Below are positions 1 to 7,047 of a stretch of DNA of 7,086 nt, piece by piece. The stretch's first letter is position 1. Each line of letters opens with the position of its first letter. Origin of the DNA: an uncultured Opitutales bacterium (GTDB lineage Bacteria > Verrucomicrobiota > Verrucomicrobiia > Opitutales > UBA2995); assembly GCA_937920335.1 (NCBI GenBank), contig CALGUT010000025.1, positions 1-7,086 on the forward strand, given 5' to 3'. The notes below the pieces were generated by a model. The model was not told where the DNA came from and searched no databases. It saw only the letters and a list, made by a program, of their open reading frames with translations. A program made the translations under genes and the position numbers.

Positions 1-1
1 A

Positions 2-215
2 AGCATGGTAGCACTATCAGTCATATATACCTTCGCCATGGGTTCCGGTTGGATGGGGGTTTAAATGGGGAACCGTCATCTACGTTTTTGCCACTGGATC
101 CATACTCGCTAAAGGCAACTACAAGGTAATGGGTATCAGCCTCGCCATCGGCTTGATCTTCGGGATCGGCGGATACTGGCTATTTACGAATCTTTTTTAC
201 ATAGATTTGCCTTAA
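2..215 (+). CDS. tctB: TctB, small membrane subunit of a tripartite tricarboxylate transporter, C-terminal end, with an apparent frameshift
   Basis: The 5' end lies outside the window. From position 2 one frame reads SMVALSVIYTFAMGSGWMG and then hits TAA at 62-64. The frame one base further on continues FKWGTVIYVFATGSILAKGN at 60-119 and ends ...LFYIDLP with TAA at 213-215. Dropping one G from the run at 55-59 joins the two into a continuous protein (GWMGFKWGTVIY). Two hydrophobic segments separated by a short basic loop, and a terminal 'x-x-LP', are what the TctB family shows at its C-terminus. In this family TctB is a four-helix inner-membrane subunit that pairs with TctA to import organic acids delivered by a periplasmic TctC protein. 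The tctA start follows after 15 bp, supporting one operon. The stop may be a sequencing or assembly slip, a real mutation, or less likely a +1 recoding site. Family assignment is fairly sure because of the neighbour; intactness is uncertain. Confidence 0.72.
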
Positions 216-230
216 ACGAAATCCGTACCC

Positions 231-1718
231 ATGGAATTACTACAAGCATTTCACTACCTACTTACACCCACACCGATGATGTGGTTGATGATTGGAGTAG
301 CCAGTGGCATTTTCGTAGGGGCCATTCCGGGTCTCGGAGGCGGTATGCTCATGGCGCTAACCGTCCCCCTCACATTTTCAATGGATTCGACTCACGCGGT
401 CCTTCTATTGATGGGAATGCACGTGGGGTCCGTGTCGGGCGGACTCATTAGCGCAACCCTGCTAAAGATGCCAGGCACTCCCTCCGCCATGATGACGACT
501 TTTGACGGGTACCCCATGGCCCAGAAGGGCAACCCCGGCCTCGCATTAAGCCTAGGGATTGGAGCCTCGGCTCTCGGTGGGTTGATCTCCGCAATTTTCC
601 TCATCATTCTGGCTCCCCCTCTGGCAACCTTGGCTCTAAAATTCGGTCCTTGGGAATATTTTTCTATGGTCCTCATGGCCTTGGTTCTCATCTCATCGAT
701 CTCACAAGGAACGATGCTCAAGGGGTTGCTCTCAGCCATGCTCGGAATCACCGCTGCCCTCCCCGGCCTGAACGCTTCTGACGGACAGCTACGGCTCACA
801 TTTGGTCACGAATCCATGACCGACGGCTTTAACTTGCTGCCCGTCCTATTGGGCATCTTCGTCATGAGCCAACTCATAAAAGATACGGTTGAGATCAATA
901 AAAAGGCGACCAGTATTTCTCTGAAAAATTCCCGGCTGTTTCCCAAACTAAGTACCTGGAAAAAACATACGGTGAACCTGTTCCGCTCCTCGATCGTGGG
1001 AACCTGGATCGGTATCCTACCGGGAATCGGAGCTAGTATCTCATCTATGGTTTCCTATGGCATGGCCAAGGCGTTCAGTAAGACCCCTGAAAAATTCGGA
1101 ACCGGGCACGAGGAAGGGATTGTCGCTTCAGAAGCGGCCAATAACGCCAACGCCGGCGGCGCACTTATTCCTTTGATCACGATGGGGATTCCCGGAGCCC
1201 CCGTTGACGCCATCCTCTTGGGCGCAATGATCATGCACCGCATACAACCTGGCCCCCTCCTCTTTCAAACGAATGGAGACCTCGTATGGGCGCTCATGGG
1301 AGGCTACCTGGTCGCGAACATCTTGATGTTCCTGATCATGCTCTTTTCTACCCGACTGGTCGCCAAGATTATCAATGTAAACCGCGCTTATCTCGTGCCC
1401 GTCATCTTCGTCTTTTGCGTCATTGGTGCCTATGCGCTGAGCAACCGTGTATTTGATGTATGGCTGGTTCTAGCCTTCGGTGTAGTGGGCTTCTTTCTGG
1501 ACAAAGCAAAATTCCCCTTGGGTCCGTTTGTTATCGGCTATGTCTTGACCGCTTTCCTCGAAGAGAATCTGCGTTCCGGACTCCAGTCGTCCGATGGGTC
1601 ATTCCTCCCGCTACTGACCCGACCACTATCTCTCGTTTTTGTGCTCATCGCAGTGTTCTTTTTAATCCTCCCCTCTTACACCGACTGGCGCAGAAAAACA
1701 AAAGCCGCACAAACATAG
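231..1718 (+). CDS. tctA: TctA, large membrane subunit of a tripartite tricarboxylate transporter (TTT family)
   Basis: This 495-residue polytopic inner-membrane protein has the usual length for TctA, the translocating subunit of secondary, ion-coupled TTT importers of citrate-like acids and other carboxylates. The two inverted family repeats are visible. The first has GAIPGLGGG (about residues 30-38) and, further on, KMPGTPSAMMTTFDGYPMAQ (79-98). The second has GILPGIGASISSM (about 259-271), EAANNANAGGALIP, then MGIPGAPVDAILLGAM followed by RIQPGP (about 318-342). Many hydrophobic helices fill the rest, and the C-terminus is short and basic (DWRRKTKAAQ). The first loop differs from the classical form: 'VSGG' and 'LLKMPG' stand where I recall 'EYGG' and 'LLN-PG', so this is a divergent subfamily. 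The ATG at 231 is chosen because MELLQAFHYLLTPTPMM matches the family N-terminus and lies 15 bp after tctB; no clear Shine-Dalgarno is present. No TctC gene is in view. The substrate cannot be deduced. Confidence 0.95.
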   Translation: MELLQAFHYLLTPTPMMWLMIGVASGIFVGAIPGLGGGMLMALTVPLTFSMDSTHAVLLLMGMHVGSVSGGLISATLLKMPGTPSAMMTTFDGYPMAQKGNPGLALSLGIGASALGGLISAIFLIILAPPLATLALKFGPWEYFSMVLMALVLISSISQGTMLKGLLSAMLGITAALPGLNASDGQLRLTFGHESMTDGFNLLPVLLGIFVMSQLIKDTVEINKKATSISLKNSRLFPKLSTWKKHTVNLFRSSIVGTWIGILPGIGASISSMVSYGMAKAFSKTPEKFGTGHEEGIVASEAANNANAGGALIPLITMGIPGAPVDAILLGAMIMHRIQPGPLLFQTNGDLVWALMGGYLVANILMFLIMLFSTRLVAKIINVNRAYLVPVIFVFCVIGAYALSNRVFDVWLVLAFGVVGFFLDKAKFPLGPFVIGYVLTAFLEENLRSGLQSSDGSFLPLLTRPLSLVFVLIAVFFLILPSYTDWRRKTKAAQT

Positions 1719-1753
1719 AGTTTCCAGATTACCCTCCAAGTGGGTATGGTGCC

Positions 1754-1782
1754 CTTTAACCTCGCGGGGAAGCTCTTTAACC
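1754..1782 (+). repeat. Two direct copies of CTTTAACC, 21 bp apart, in the tctA-lacI gap
   Basis: CTTTAACC occurs at 1754-1761 and again at 1775-1782, so the starts are 21 bp apart, about two helical turns. The second copy runs on as TTAACCAAC (1777-1785), a string also found upstream of the TonB-dependent receptor at 7041-7049. Two same-face sites in a regulatory gap suggest a protein-binding site, but that is inference; eight-base repeats can arise by chance. The sites lie about 150 bp before the regulator gene and 36 bp after the tctA stop. Confidence 0.35.
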
Positions 1783-1884
1783 AACTGGCGATTCCGTAAA
1801 GATCTGCTCATGGGACTCGGTCTAATCGCGGAAGAAAATATTTTTCCCAATTGGTAACATTTCATCGCATTTTTGCGTTTCTAA

Positions 1885-1906
1885 ATTATCTGATAATCTT
1901 CGAAGA
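1885..1906 (+). promoter_or_regulatory. Candidate promoter -10 region with two abutting palindromes upstream of lacI
   Basis: ATTATC-T-GATAAT (1885-1897) is a perfect 6+6 palindrome around one base. It abuts TCTTCGAAGA (1897-1906), a perfect 10-bp palindrome with a central CG. The right arm of the first, GATAAT (1892-1897), matches five of six bases of a sigma-70 -10 box. I see no good -35 at proper spacing. LacI-family operators are typically even palindromes with a central CG, so TCTTCGAAGA fits an autoregulatory operator at the start site, 24 bp before the GTG start. This is inference from sequence symmetry only. Confidence 0.35.
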
Positions 1907-1929
1907 CAATTCCCCTAACAACGGACTTT

Positions 1930-2994
1930 GTGGTCCTCTTCCCAACCCATACTAAATTTGTGAGTTCTTCTCTCGAAATAATTGCGCAAAAAGCAGGCGT
2001 CTCTAAGATGACAGTCAGCCGAATTCTCAGGAATTTCCCAAATCACACCCCTGAAACCAGAGCTAAAGTACTAAAAATCGCCGAAGAGCTTAACTACAAA
2101 AAGAATCCGCTGATTACCGCGTTGATGAGTAGTCGAAGACAGCGGAAACCTACCAACTTTCAAACAACGATCGCACTGATTCAGTGTAACCAACTGGGTA
2201 TATATACCACTCAAAATCGAGCCAAACTGCGAGAAGGCATTGAGATCGGTGCCAAGTTTCAAGGGTTTGACGTGGAAGCCTTTCAAATCAACGAAGGCGG
2301 AGTTTCTCCGGAACGGTTAATGAAGGTGATCGCCGCTCGGGGGATGGGGTGCGTTATTTTTGAACCCTTTCCGAGGGCTGACGTAGAGTTGGAAGTCGAT
2401 ATGAGTGGGTTTGCTTCTCTCAGTCTCACCGGTTCCTTGAAGTCTCCCAATCTTAACCGGGTAGAGATCGACCATTACTCGGCATTCTTTCTGGCAGAAC
2501 AAAATGCAAAACGAAAAGGCTATCAACGCATAGGATTCGTTTCGGACCCGCTCCCACTGGCAAGTCATGAGAATCGCAGGAGGGCCGCTTACCTGCTGGC
2601 CGAAGACGGAGTACCCTCCAAAAACAAAATCCCGGAACTTTCACTGTCCAGCGACCCAGCGCTCTCAGTCAGTCAACTCAAGAAATGGTTGGGGAAATAT
2701 GCCCCGGATGTACTCATTTCTTCTGTAAGCAAGGCGCCAGACTACCTGCTCGAACTGGGATACGAAATACCCAGGGATTTCGGTTACATACAATTGGGAC
2801 TCTCCGAAAACGAAGGAACCACCACCGGCATCAACCCCAACTGGCAGGAGGTCGGAATCACCGCCGCCAATCAGGTTATCGAGGCCTTAGTGACCAATAA
2901 TCTTGGACTTCCCCTGTTTCCCCGGAGAACCTCTATACAGCCATTCTGGGTTCCCGGCGAAACCCTGCCTCAAAGATTCGCACCCTCGCTCTAA
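1930..2994 (+). CDS. LacI/GalR-family transcriptional regulator
   Basis: This is a 354-residue cytoplasmic DNA-binding repressor or activator that answers to a small ligand, usually a sugar or sugar acid. The N-terminal helix-turn-helix is clear: LEIIAQKAGVSKMTVSRIL (about residues 15-33), with Lys26-Met27 at the positions equal to the operator-reading Tyr17-Gln18 of E. coli LacI. The hinge follows (TPETRAKVLKIAEELNYKKN, then PLITALM with Leu65 in place of the minor-groove leucine). The rest is a periplasmic-binding-protein-like ligand domain ending in GTTTGINPNWQEVGITAANQ and PFWVPGETL. The ligand is not readable. The start is uncertain: GTG at 1930 has a weak AACGGA upstream, while GTG at 1960 would give 344 residues and the usual distance from start to the helix-turn-helix. 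In-frame TAA at 1894-1896 limits the choice, and no in-frame ATG precedes the domain. It faces the receptor gene convergently and may control it, the tct operon, or itself. Confidence 0.93.
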   Translation: MVLFPTHTKFVSSSLEIIAQKAGVSKMTVSRILRNFPNHTPETRAKVLKIAEELNYKKNPLITALMSSRRQRKPTNFQTTIALIQCNQLGIYTTQNRAKLREGIEIGAKFQGFDVEAFQINEGGVSPERLMKVIAARGMGCVIFEPFPRADVELEVDMSGFASLSLTGSLKSPNLNRVEIDHYSAFFLAEQNAKRKGYQRIGFVSDPLPLASHENRRRAAYLLAEDGVPSKNKIPELSLSSDPALSVSQLKKWLGKYAPDVLISSVSKAPDYLLELGYEIPRDFGYIQLGLSENEGTTTGINPNWQEVGITAANQVIEALVTNNLGLPLFPRRTSIQPFWVPGETLPQRFAPSL

Positions 2995-3013
2995 GGCTCG
3001 ACCTTCTTCCTAT

Positions 3014-3033
3014 CCCCCCCAAAGGAGGGTTTT
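3014..3033 (+). terminator. Possible weak intrinsic terminator after lacI
   Basis: A run of seven C (3014-3020), a loop AAA, then GGAGGG (3024-3029) and TTTT (3030-3033) can form a short stem of five C-G pairs with one C-A mismatch. It lies 20 bp after the lacI stop, in the right place and orientation for a plus-strand terminator. The stem is short and imperfect, so the call is tentative. Confidence 0.3.
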
Positions 3034-3080
3034 CAGCCACTATCCCTGTGTCACAAGAACTTACTGATTCGTACAGCAAA

Positions 3081-3110
3081 GTGGGGCCAGTCCTCTAAAA
3101 CTGGCCCCAC
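3081..3110 (-). terminator. Strong hairpin between convergent genes, likely terminator of the receptor transcript
   Basis: GTGGGGCCAG (3081-3090) and CTGGCCCCAC (3101-3110) are perfect reverse complements, giving a 10-bp GC-rich stem with a 10-base loop. On the minus strand the stem is followed by TTTGCTGT, a short T-rich tail, 33 bp past the receptor stop. On the plus strand it is followed by AAATAAG, with no T tract. It is therefore best read as the terminator of the minus-strand receptor gene, possibly also blocking read-through from lacI. Confidence 0.7.
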
Positions 3111-3142
3111 AAATAAGAATATAACTACTACATTATATTTTT

Positions 3143-6100
3143 CTAGAAACTGAAGGTATTCGAGAGAAAGTACTGCTGCTCAACTGGAACCCGGATGATA
3201 GCCACTGATCCATCTGGATTAATAGAAACCGGGATATCATCCGAACCATTGCTGCGGTAGAGATTCCGCGCATTGAACTGGATGGTCCAGTCGATCTTGT
3301 CGGTCAGCTTGCGGCTGTAGCGCACAAACAAGTCACCGTCGATGGAGTCCGGCCCATACCAAGGGTTGGCGACGTCCGGCAGAATAGTTTCTCCATCCGC
3401 GTCCAGTAGATTAGGATATCCACCGGCCACTTTGTCTTGATAACGAGCAGTCACACCTGCCTGGAGACCTTTCAGGCGACCCTCCGTAAAGTCGTAACGT
3501 ACGGTGGCATTCCAACGGTATTTACGCTGTTCCGGATTCTGTGTGCCGTCGAGGGCCTTAGCAAGGCGTATAGGACGCAGCACTTGGTTCTCAAATCGTT
3601 GACCAATTTGATCGGATTCCACCTGGAAGGGAGAAGCCCGTAGGTCCCACAGAGCCCAACCTCCGTCGGAGGTTGGAACCGCGCGCTGAAGACTTTCCGC
3701 TTGCCTAAGCGCAATGTCCCAAGCGACCGGAGCCGTATTGGAGGTCACAGTCGTCTGTTCAGCCCAGTTGATGGACACAGAGATGTTGTTGGTGATACGA
3801 CCCACAATATCGATTTCGTTACCGGTGGCCACAAAGTCCCGGGTGGAATTGAGCCCACGAATAGGATCACTCACATCGATAGCCTGACCGTTCTCATCGC
3901 GTTCGATACGGTGGTTCTTAATCGCCTGCATTTCCGGAAGCACGGCACCGATAATAGCAGCGTAGTATTGCTCCCAGGTAGTGAAGCCCATGAGGTCGGC
4001 CCCGGTTCCACTCTTACGCTGGCGGTTGTTCGGGATAGTGTCGGGTGTCAGAGCCGCGTCGGTCCCCGGCGTAAAGAGCCGGTTGCCACTGTTATCAAAG
4101 CCCAAAAAGCCTTGCGGATACAGGGTGGTTGCAGTGTCATTCTCAGCCGAAGTAATCCGGTCGAGGTAGAAGTCTATACGCCCACTGATCGATCCTAATC
4201 CACCATTGAGGTTGGTCCGGTTGTTGGTGCTGGCCGTCTCGAAGTTGTTGTAACGAATAGCCAGACGACTTTCGAACAGCTCAATAGTGAATCCCCATTC
4301 CTCGGTCACACCGTTGATGTTGGACAGTGGCTCGTTCAGGATGTTGTTAGAAATACCGGCTGGTACGAAACTTTCTGCCTCGTAGTAGTGGCCATAGAGG
4401 TCCATGCCGAAAGGTAGCTCAAACCACTTTTCAGGGAACTTGCCCACCACGCTCCAGGTGACCGTTTCGTCTTTGTCAATGGTAGCTGGCTCGGGCTCGA
4501 GCTGAAGTAGGGCCATGTTGAACGTTCCGTCCTCCTCGTTGATGCCCGGACGGTCGATACGTAATGGGATAACACCCGGTGCGTCAGGATCGCCATAAGT
4601 CGTGGTCTCCTGGATACGCTGCCACACCGTGTTTTCATCTTCCCGCCACGCATACATACCCACGATGTGTCCGTCGAAAAAGCGACTTTGCAGACTGTAG
4701 GCCTTGGATTGCAGGTTGGACTTCTGGGTGTTTCCTCCAGAGATATTTTCGATGATGCGCCATTGATCGATTACATCTTTCTTCTGACCGTTGTCGAAGT
4801 ACCAGATACCATAGGTGTCGCCTACTTTTGGAAACTGATCTTTCGCGATGTCCAGATAACCATCGATACGAACCTGATCAGGACTGGAAAATCCACGCAC
4901 GTCGGGTCCCAGATAAACCTGGCTATGGACGATACGACGGAAGTTGTCGCTCAGACCATTGGAAATGTCCGGACTGCCGGGCCACTTGCCATTGTCGGAC
5001 CACCAGGAACCTCTTCTACCCACATTCCAAAACCAGTTGTCGCGGTCTTCGTAAAGGCCGGTTACCGTATGGCTTCCTAGGATCTTGCCCAACTTTCCGT
5101 CAAGGAAGTCCGCGAAATTGAAATTTCCGAATAGGGTTACACGGAAGGTTTCCTGTTCACTTAAATCCTCAGTATCCACCGTTCCGTCGTAGAATACCAC
5201 TGGACGACCGAGTCCTTCGTTGGGGTGGCGATCAGCCACACCGTCGAAATCGATATCCCCCGAGGACAGATGTTGCGTGATATCGATGTTGATCGTCTTA
5301 TCACCGCCACTATCAAATGGAGTGCGGGTAAAACGCTCTTCCGTTTGCTTGTCATAGGCGAGTTCGATACCGACATGGCCATCAAATAGTTCCTGTTCCA
5401 AGTAGAAGCTTTGGATGTCAAAATCACGAGTCACCTCATTGGTAATTCCCAGGAAGTTCTGGTTGTGATAGTCGAAGACGTCTCGATTCTGGATCGAGGG
5501 TTGAGAAAAGCCAGCCCCTCCGGTCGGTGTATTGGACCAACGCACATCTTGGGTGATATTCCTTTGCCGTCCATCGGCAAAGTTTACCCGGGGACGGAAA
5601 CGTCCCATCACGCCCTGGATGCCCGCCAAGCCAGGATCGTCCCATCCCGTAACCGGTGAATTAGGATTGGCGTAATTGATGGAAGGGTAAAGGAAGTAGG
5701 GAACACGGGCTACCGTGCTGGTTAATCCACCCTGAGTCGGATCACTTTGCGGAGTATTCTCGAACGGGTTGGAATTCTTGAAACGGTCGATGGTTGTCTT
5801 GGGAACAAACTGACCTTCAACAGCGGCAAACTCTTCCAACGTGCCTGTCCAGGAACTGGGGACTGACTCGATACCCGCATTTACCACAGCGATCACTTGT
5901 TGCGGGGTAAGGGCCTGGTTAGAGATTTCATCCCAGCCCACACCTGGAACGGCCAAAATTCGGTTCACATCTTCTTGGGTTCCCAAGCCGTTCCACCATC
6001 CGGAAAACCCATCAGTAGGAGGAATAACATCCGGTGCATTACGATTGATTTCACCGCTTTCAAAGCTACCTCGAAACGTGGTTTTTCCCAGTATACTAGA

Positions 6101-6865
6101 ACCTTCGTTTTTAAATATAACAGAATCCCAGGCGACGTAGAAGCGTTGGTCCAGCTCTTGGGCCGGTTTTTGTTGCCATTTGGTCTTATCGCTCAGCATG
6201 GCCACGTTTACAGCCAGGCGGTCCTCAATAAGTGTCTTGTTGACGCTCAAGTTCTGGCGATGCCCGCCGCGGTGGTCCACACGCACGCTCAAATCCCCGA
6301 AATCGGACCCGATCTGAGCTCTGGAAGTGGAACTATCGATAACCCCTCCCGGAGATCCAAGACCGAACAGAATGGAATTGGGGCCACGGTTAACTGTGAC
6401 ACGGGTGGTGTTATACGCATCAAAGGGAATATCTGTCTGAAAGTAGTTCCGAGTGGTGATAGCGCTGTCCAAACCGCGGATACGTTGGGCACGCTGCGGA
6501 TTGACGCGAGTCTCCTGAGTGCTGGTGCCACCGTTGGAGTTGGCGAAGTTGCCGAGGGAACCTCCCACTTCGACGTTACCAATATTAGCGAGGAGAGACT
6601 CGCCACTGGTGGCCCCAGTATCTTGCAGGAACTCTTGGGTGACAATGGCCAGGGAAGCCCCGATATCCCGGACACTGGTCCGAATTCTGGAACCAGCCAG
6701 GGTGGTCTGCGCCATGTAACCATCGTCTTCAGCTGCTTCGACGGCAAATGGGCTCAATTCAAATACAGTTTCGTTATCCTCTTCTTGAGCCTGAAGGGCG
6801 AAAGGCAGTGCTGATGATAGCACTCCACACAACAAAGGTAAAAACCCACGTAGTAGTTTAATCAT
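3143..6865 (-). CDS. TonB-dependent outer-membrane receptor (large, Verrucomicrobiota-type)
   Basis: The 1240-residue product has a signal peptide (MIKLLRGFLPLLCGVLSSAL..ALQA, likely cut after Ala26). A segment ETVFELSPFAV (32-42) follows and may serve as the TonB box (inference). The plug domain spans about residues 58-183: SRIRTSVRDIGASLAIVTQE, then RIRGLDS (128-134), and RVTVNRGPNSILFGLGSPGG (155-174) near its end. The remaining ~1050 residues are barrel-like, rich in alternating aromatic/polar stretches, and end in FLSNTFSF, the C-terminal Phe expected for outer-membrane barrel assembly. Such receptors import large or scarce solutes using TonB-ExbB-ExbD energy. It is longer than classical siderophore receptors (roughly 700-800 residues) but lacks the SusC N-terminal carboxypeptidase-like domain, and no SusD lies beside it in the window. 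The start ATG at 6863-6865 is set by the signal peptide; no Shine-Dalgarno is seen. The substrate is unknown; the neighbouring TTT genes hint at an organic or sugar acid. Confidence 0.95.
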   Translation of the reverse strand: MIKLLRGFLPLLCGVLSSALPFALQAQEEDNETVFELSPFAVEAAEDDGYMAQTTLAGSRIRTSVRDIGASLAIVTQEFLQDTGATSGESLLANIGNVEVGGSLGNFANSNGGTSTQETRVNPQRAQRIRGLDSAITTRNYFQTDIPFDAYNTTRVTVNRGPNSILFGLGSPGGVIDSSTSRAQIGSDFGDLSVRVDHRGGHRQNLSVNKTLIEDRLAVNVAMLSDKTKWQQKPAQELDQRFYVAWDSVIFKNEGSSILGKTTFRGSFESGEINRNAPDVIPPTDGFSGWWNGLGTQEDVNRILAVPGVGWDEISNQALTPQQVIAVVNAGIESVPSSWTGTLEEFAAVEGQFVPKTTIDRFKNSNPFENTPQSDPTQGGLTSTVARVPYFLYPSINYANPNSPVTGWDDPGLAGIQGVMGRFRPRVNFADGRQRNITQDVRWSNTPTGGAGFSQPSIQNRDVFDYHNQNFLGITNEVTRDFDIQSFYLEQELFDGHVGIELAYDKQTEERFTRTPFDSGGDKTINIDITQHLSSGDIDFDGVADRHPNEGLGRPVVFYDGTVDTEDLSEQETFRVTLFGNFNFADFLDGKLGKILGSHTVTGLYEDRDNWFWNVGRRGSWWSDNGKWPGSPDISNGLSDNFRRIVHSQVYLGPDVRGFSSPDQVRIDGYLDIAKDQFPKVGDTYGIWYFDNGQKKDVIDQWRIIENISGGNTQKSNLQSKAYSLQSRFFDGHIVGMYAWREDENTVWQRIQETTTYGDPDAPGVIPLRIDRPGINEEDGTFNMALLQLEPEPATIDKDETVTWSVVGKFPEKWFELPFGMDLYGHYYEAESFVPAGISNNILNEPLSNINGVTEEWGFTIELFESRLAIRYNNFETASTNNRTNLNGGLGSISGRIDFYLDRITSAENDTATTLYPQGFLGFDNSGNRLFTPGTDAALTPDTIPNNRQRKSGTGADLMGFTTWEQYYAAIIGAVLPEMQAIKNHRIERDENGQAIDVSDPIRGLNSTRDFVATGNEIDIVGRITNNISVSINWAEQTTVTSNTAPVAWDIALRQAESLQRAVPTSDGGWALWDLRASPFQVESDQIGQRFENQVLRPIRLAKALDGTQNPEQRKYRWNATVRYDFTEGRLKGLQAGVTARYQDKVAGGYPNLLDADGETILPDVANPWYGPDSIDGDLFVRYSRKLTDKIDWTIQFNARNLYRSNGSDDIPVSINPDGSVAIIRVPVEQQYFLSNTFSF

Positions 6866-6880
6866 AGTAGCGTTTGTTTA

Positions 6881-7047
6881 TTGGTTAAGCCCTCTTTTCC
6901 CGGCACCCCGATCTGAAAATCATTTCCGGATGGGTTAATTACGGTAAAAAAAGAGAACCCGCAAAACGTGTTGGTAAATCGCTGCTTAAACCAGATTTCT
7001 AACACGGTATGCGTAACATGAAATTTTTCATTTTATTACTTAACCAA
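6881..7047 (-). repeat. Cluster of TTGGTTAA-like boxes in the receptor upstream region, outer pair a perfect 9-bp inverted repeat
   Basis: TTGGTTAAG at 6881-6889 and CTTAACCAA at 7039-7047 are exact reverse complements. Between them lie looser versions: TGGGTTAAT (6931-6939), TTGGTAAAT (6971-6979) and CTTAAACCA (6985-6993, reading TGGTTTAAG on the minus strand). The exact core TTAACCAA also occurs at 1777-1784 before lacI. A set of spaced, similar boxes upstream of a transporter gene suggests binding sites for one regulator, possibly with DNA looping. The region is AT-rich, so the weaker copies may be chance. Confidence 0.35.
7018..7031 (-). promoter_or_regulatory. Candidate operator ATGAAA-TT-TTTCAT overlapping a possible -10 box
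   Basis: A 6+6 perfect palindrome with a two-base centre lies about 150 bp upstream of the receptor start. Read on the minus strand it is ATGAAA-AA-TTTCAT, preceded directly by TAAA, so that TAAAAT (7030-7035) matches five of six bases of a -10 box. No good -35 is visible (TGGAAT at 18-bp spacing is the best). If the promoter is real the mRNA would have a leader of about 150 bases. Assigned from symmetry only. Confidence 0.25.

Noticed and set aside
392..799. A 135-codon minus-strand open frame within tctA
   Set aside because: It is antisense to a well-supported membrane protein gene, and its proline/arginine-rich translation is typical of a shadow frame.
1866..1877. CGCA-TTTT-TGCG hairpin as a terminator of the tct operon
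   Set aside because: The stem is only four base pairs and the following TTTCTAAATT is a poor T tract, so it is too weak to call.
1719..1930. A small gene or RNA gene between tctA and lacI
   Set aside because: No start-plus-ribosome-site frame, tRNA cloverleaf or riboswitch-like pattern was found. Only short repeats and palindromes are visible.
3701..4198. A 165-codon plus-strand open frame inside the receptor gene
   Set aside because: It is a shadow of the receptor frame, with low-complexity basic translation and no family resemblance.
5897..6814. A 305-codon open frame on the plus strand, opposite the receptor's plug-coding part
   Set aside because: It lies wholly antisense to a clear receptor gene. 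Its translation shows no recognisable domain or consistent hydrophobic pattern, and its length follows from the codon composition of the opposite strand.
6945..6951. A7 run (T7 on the minus strand) in the receptor leader as an attenuator terminator
   Set aside because: No stable hairpin precedes the T run on the minus strand; the adjoining sequence pairs over only two or three bases.
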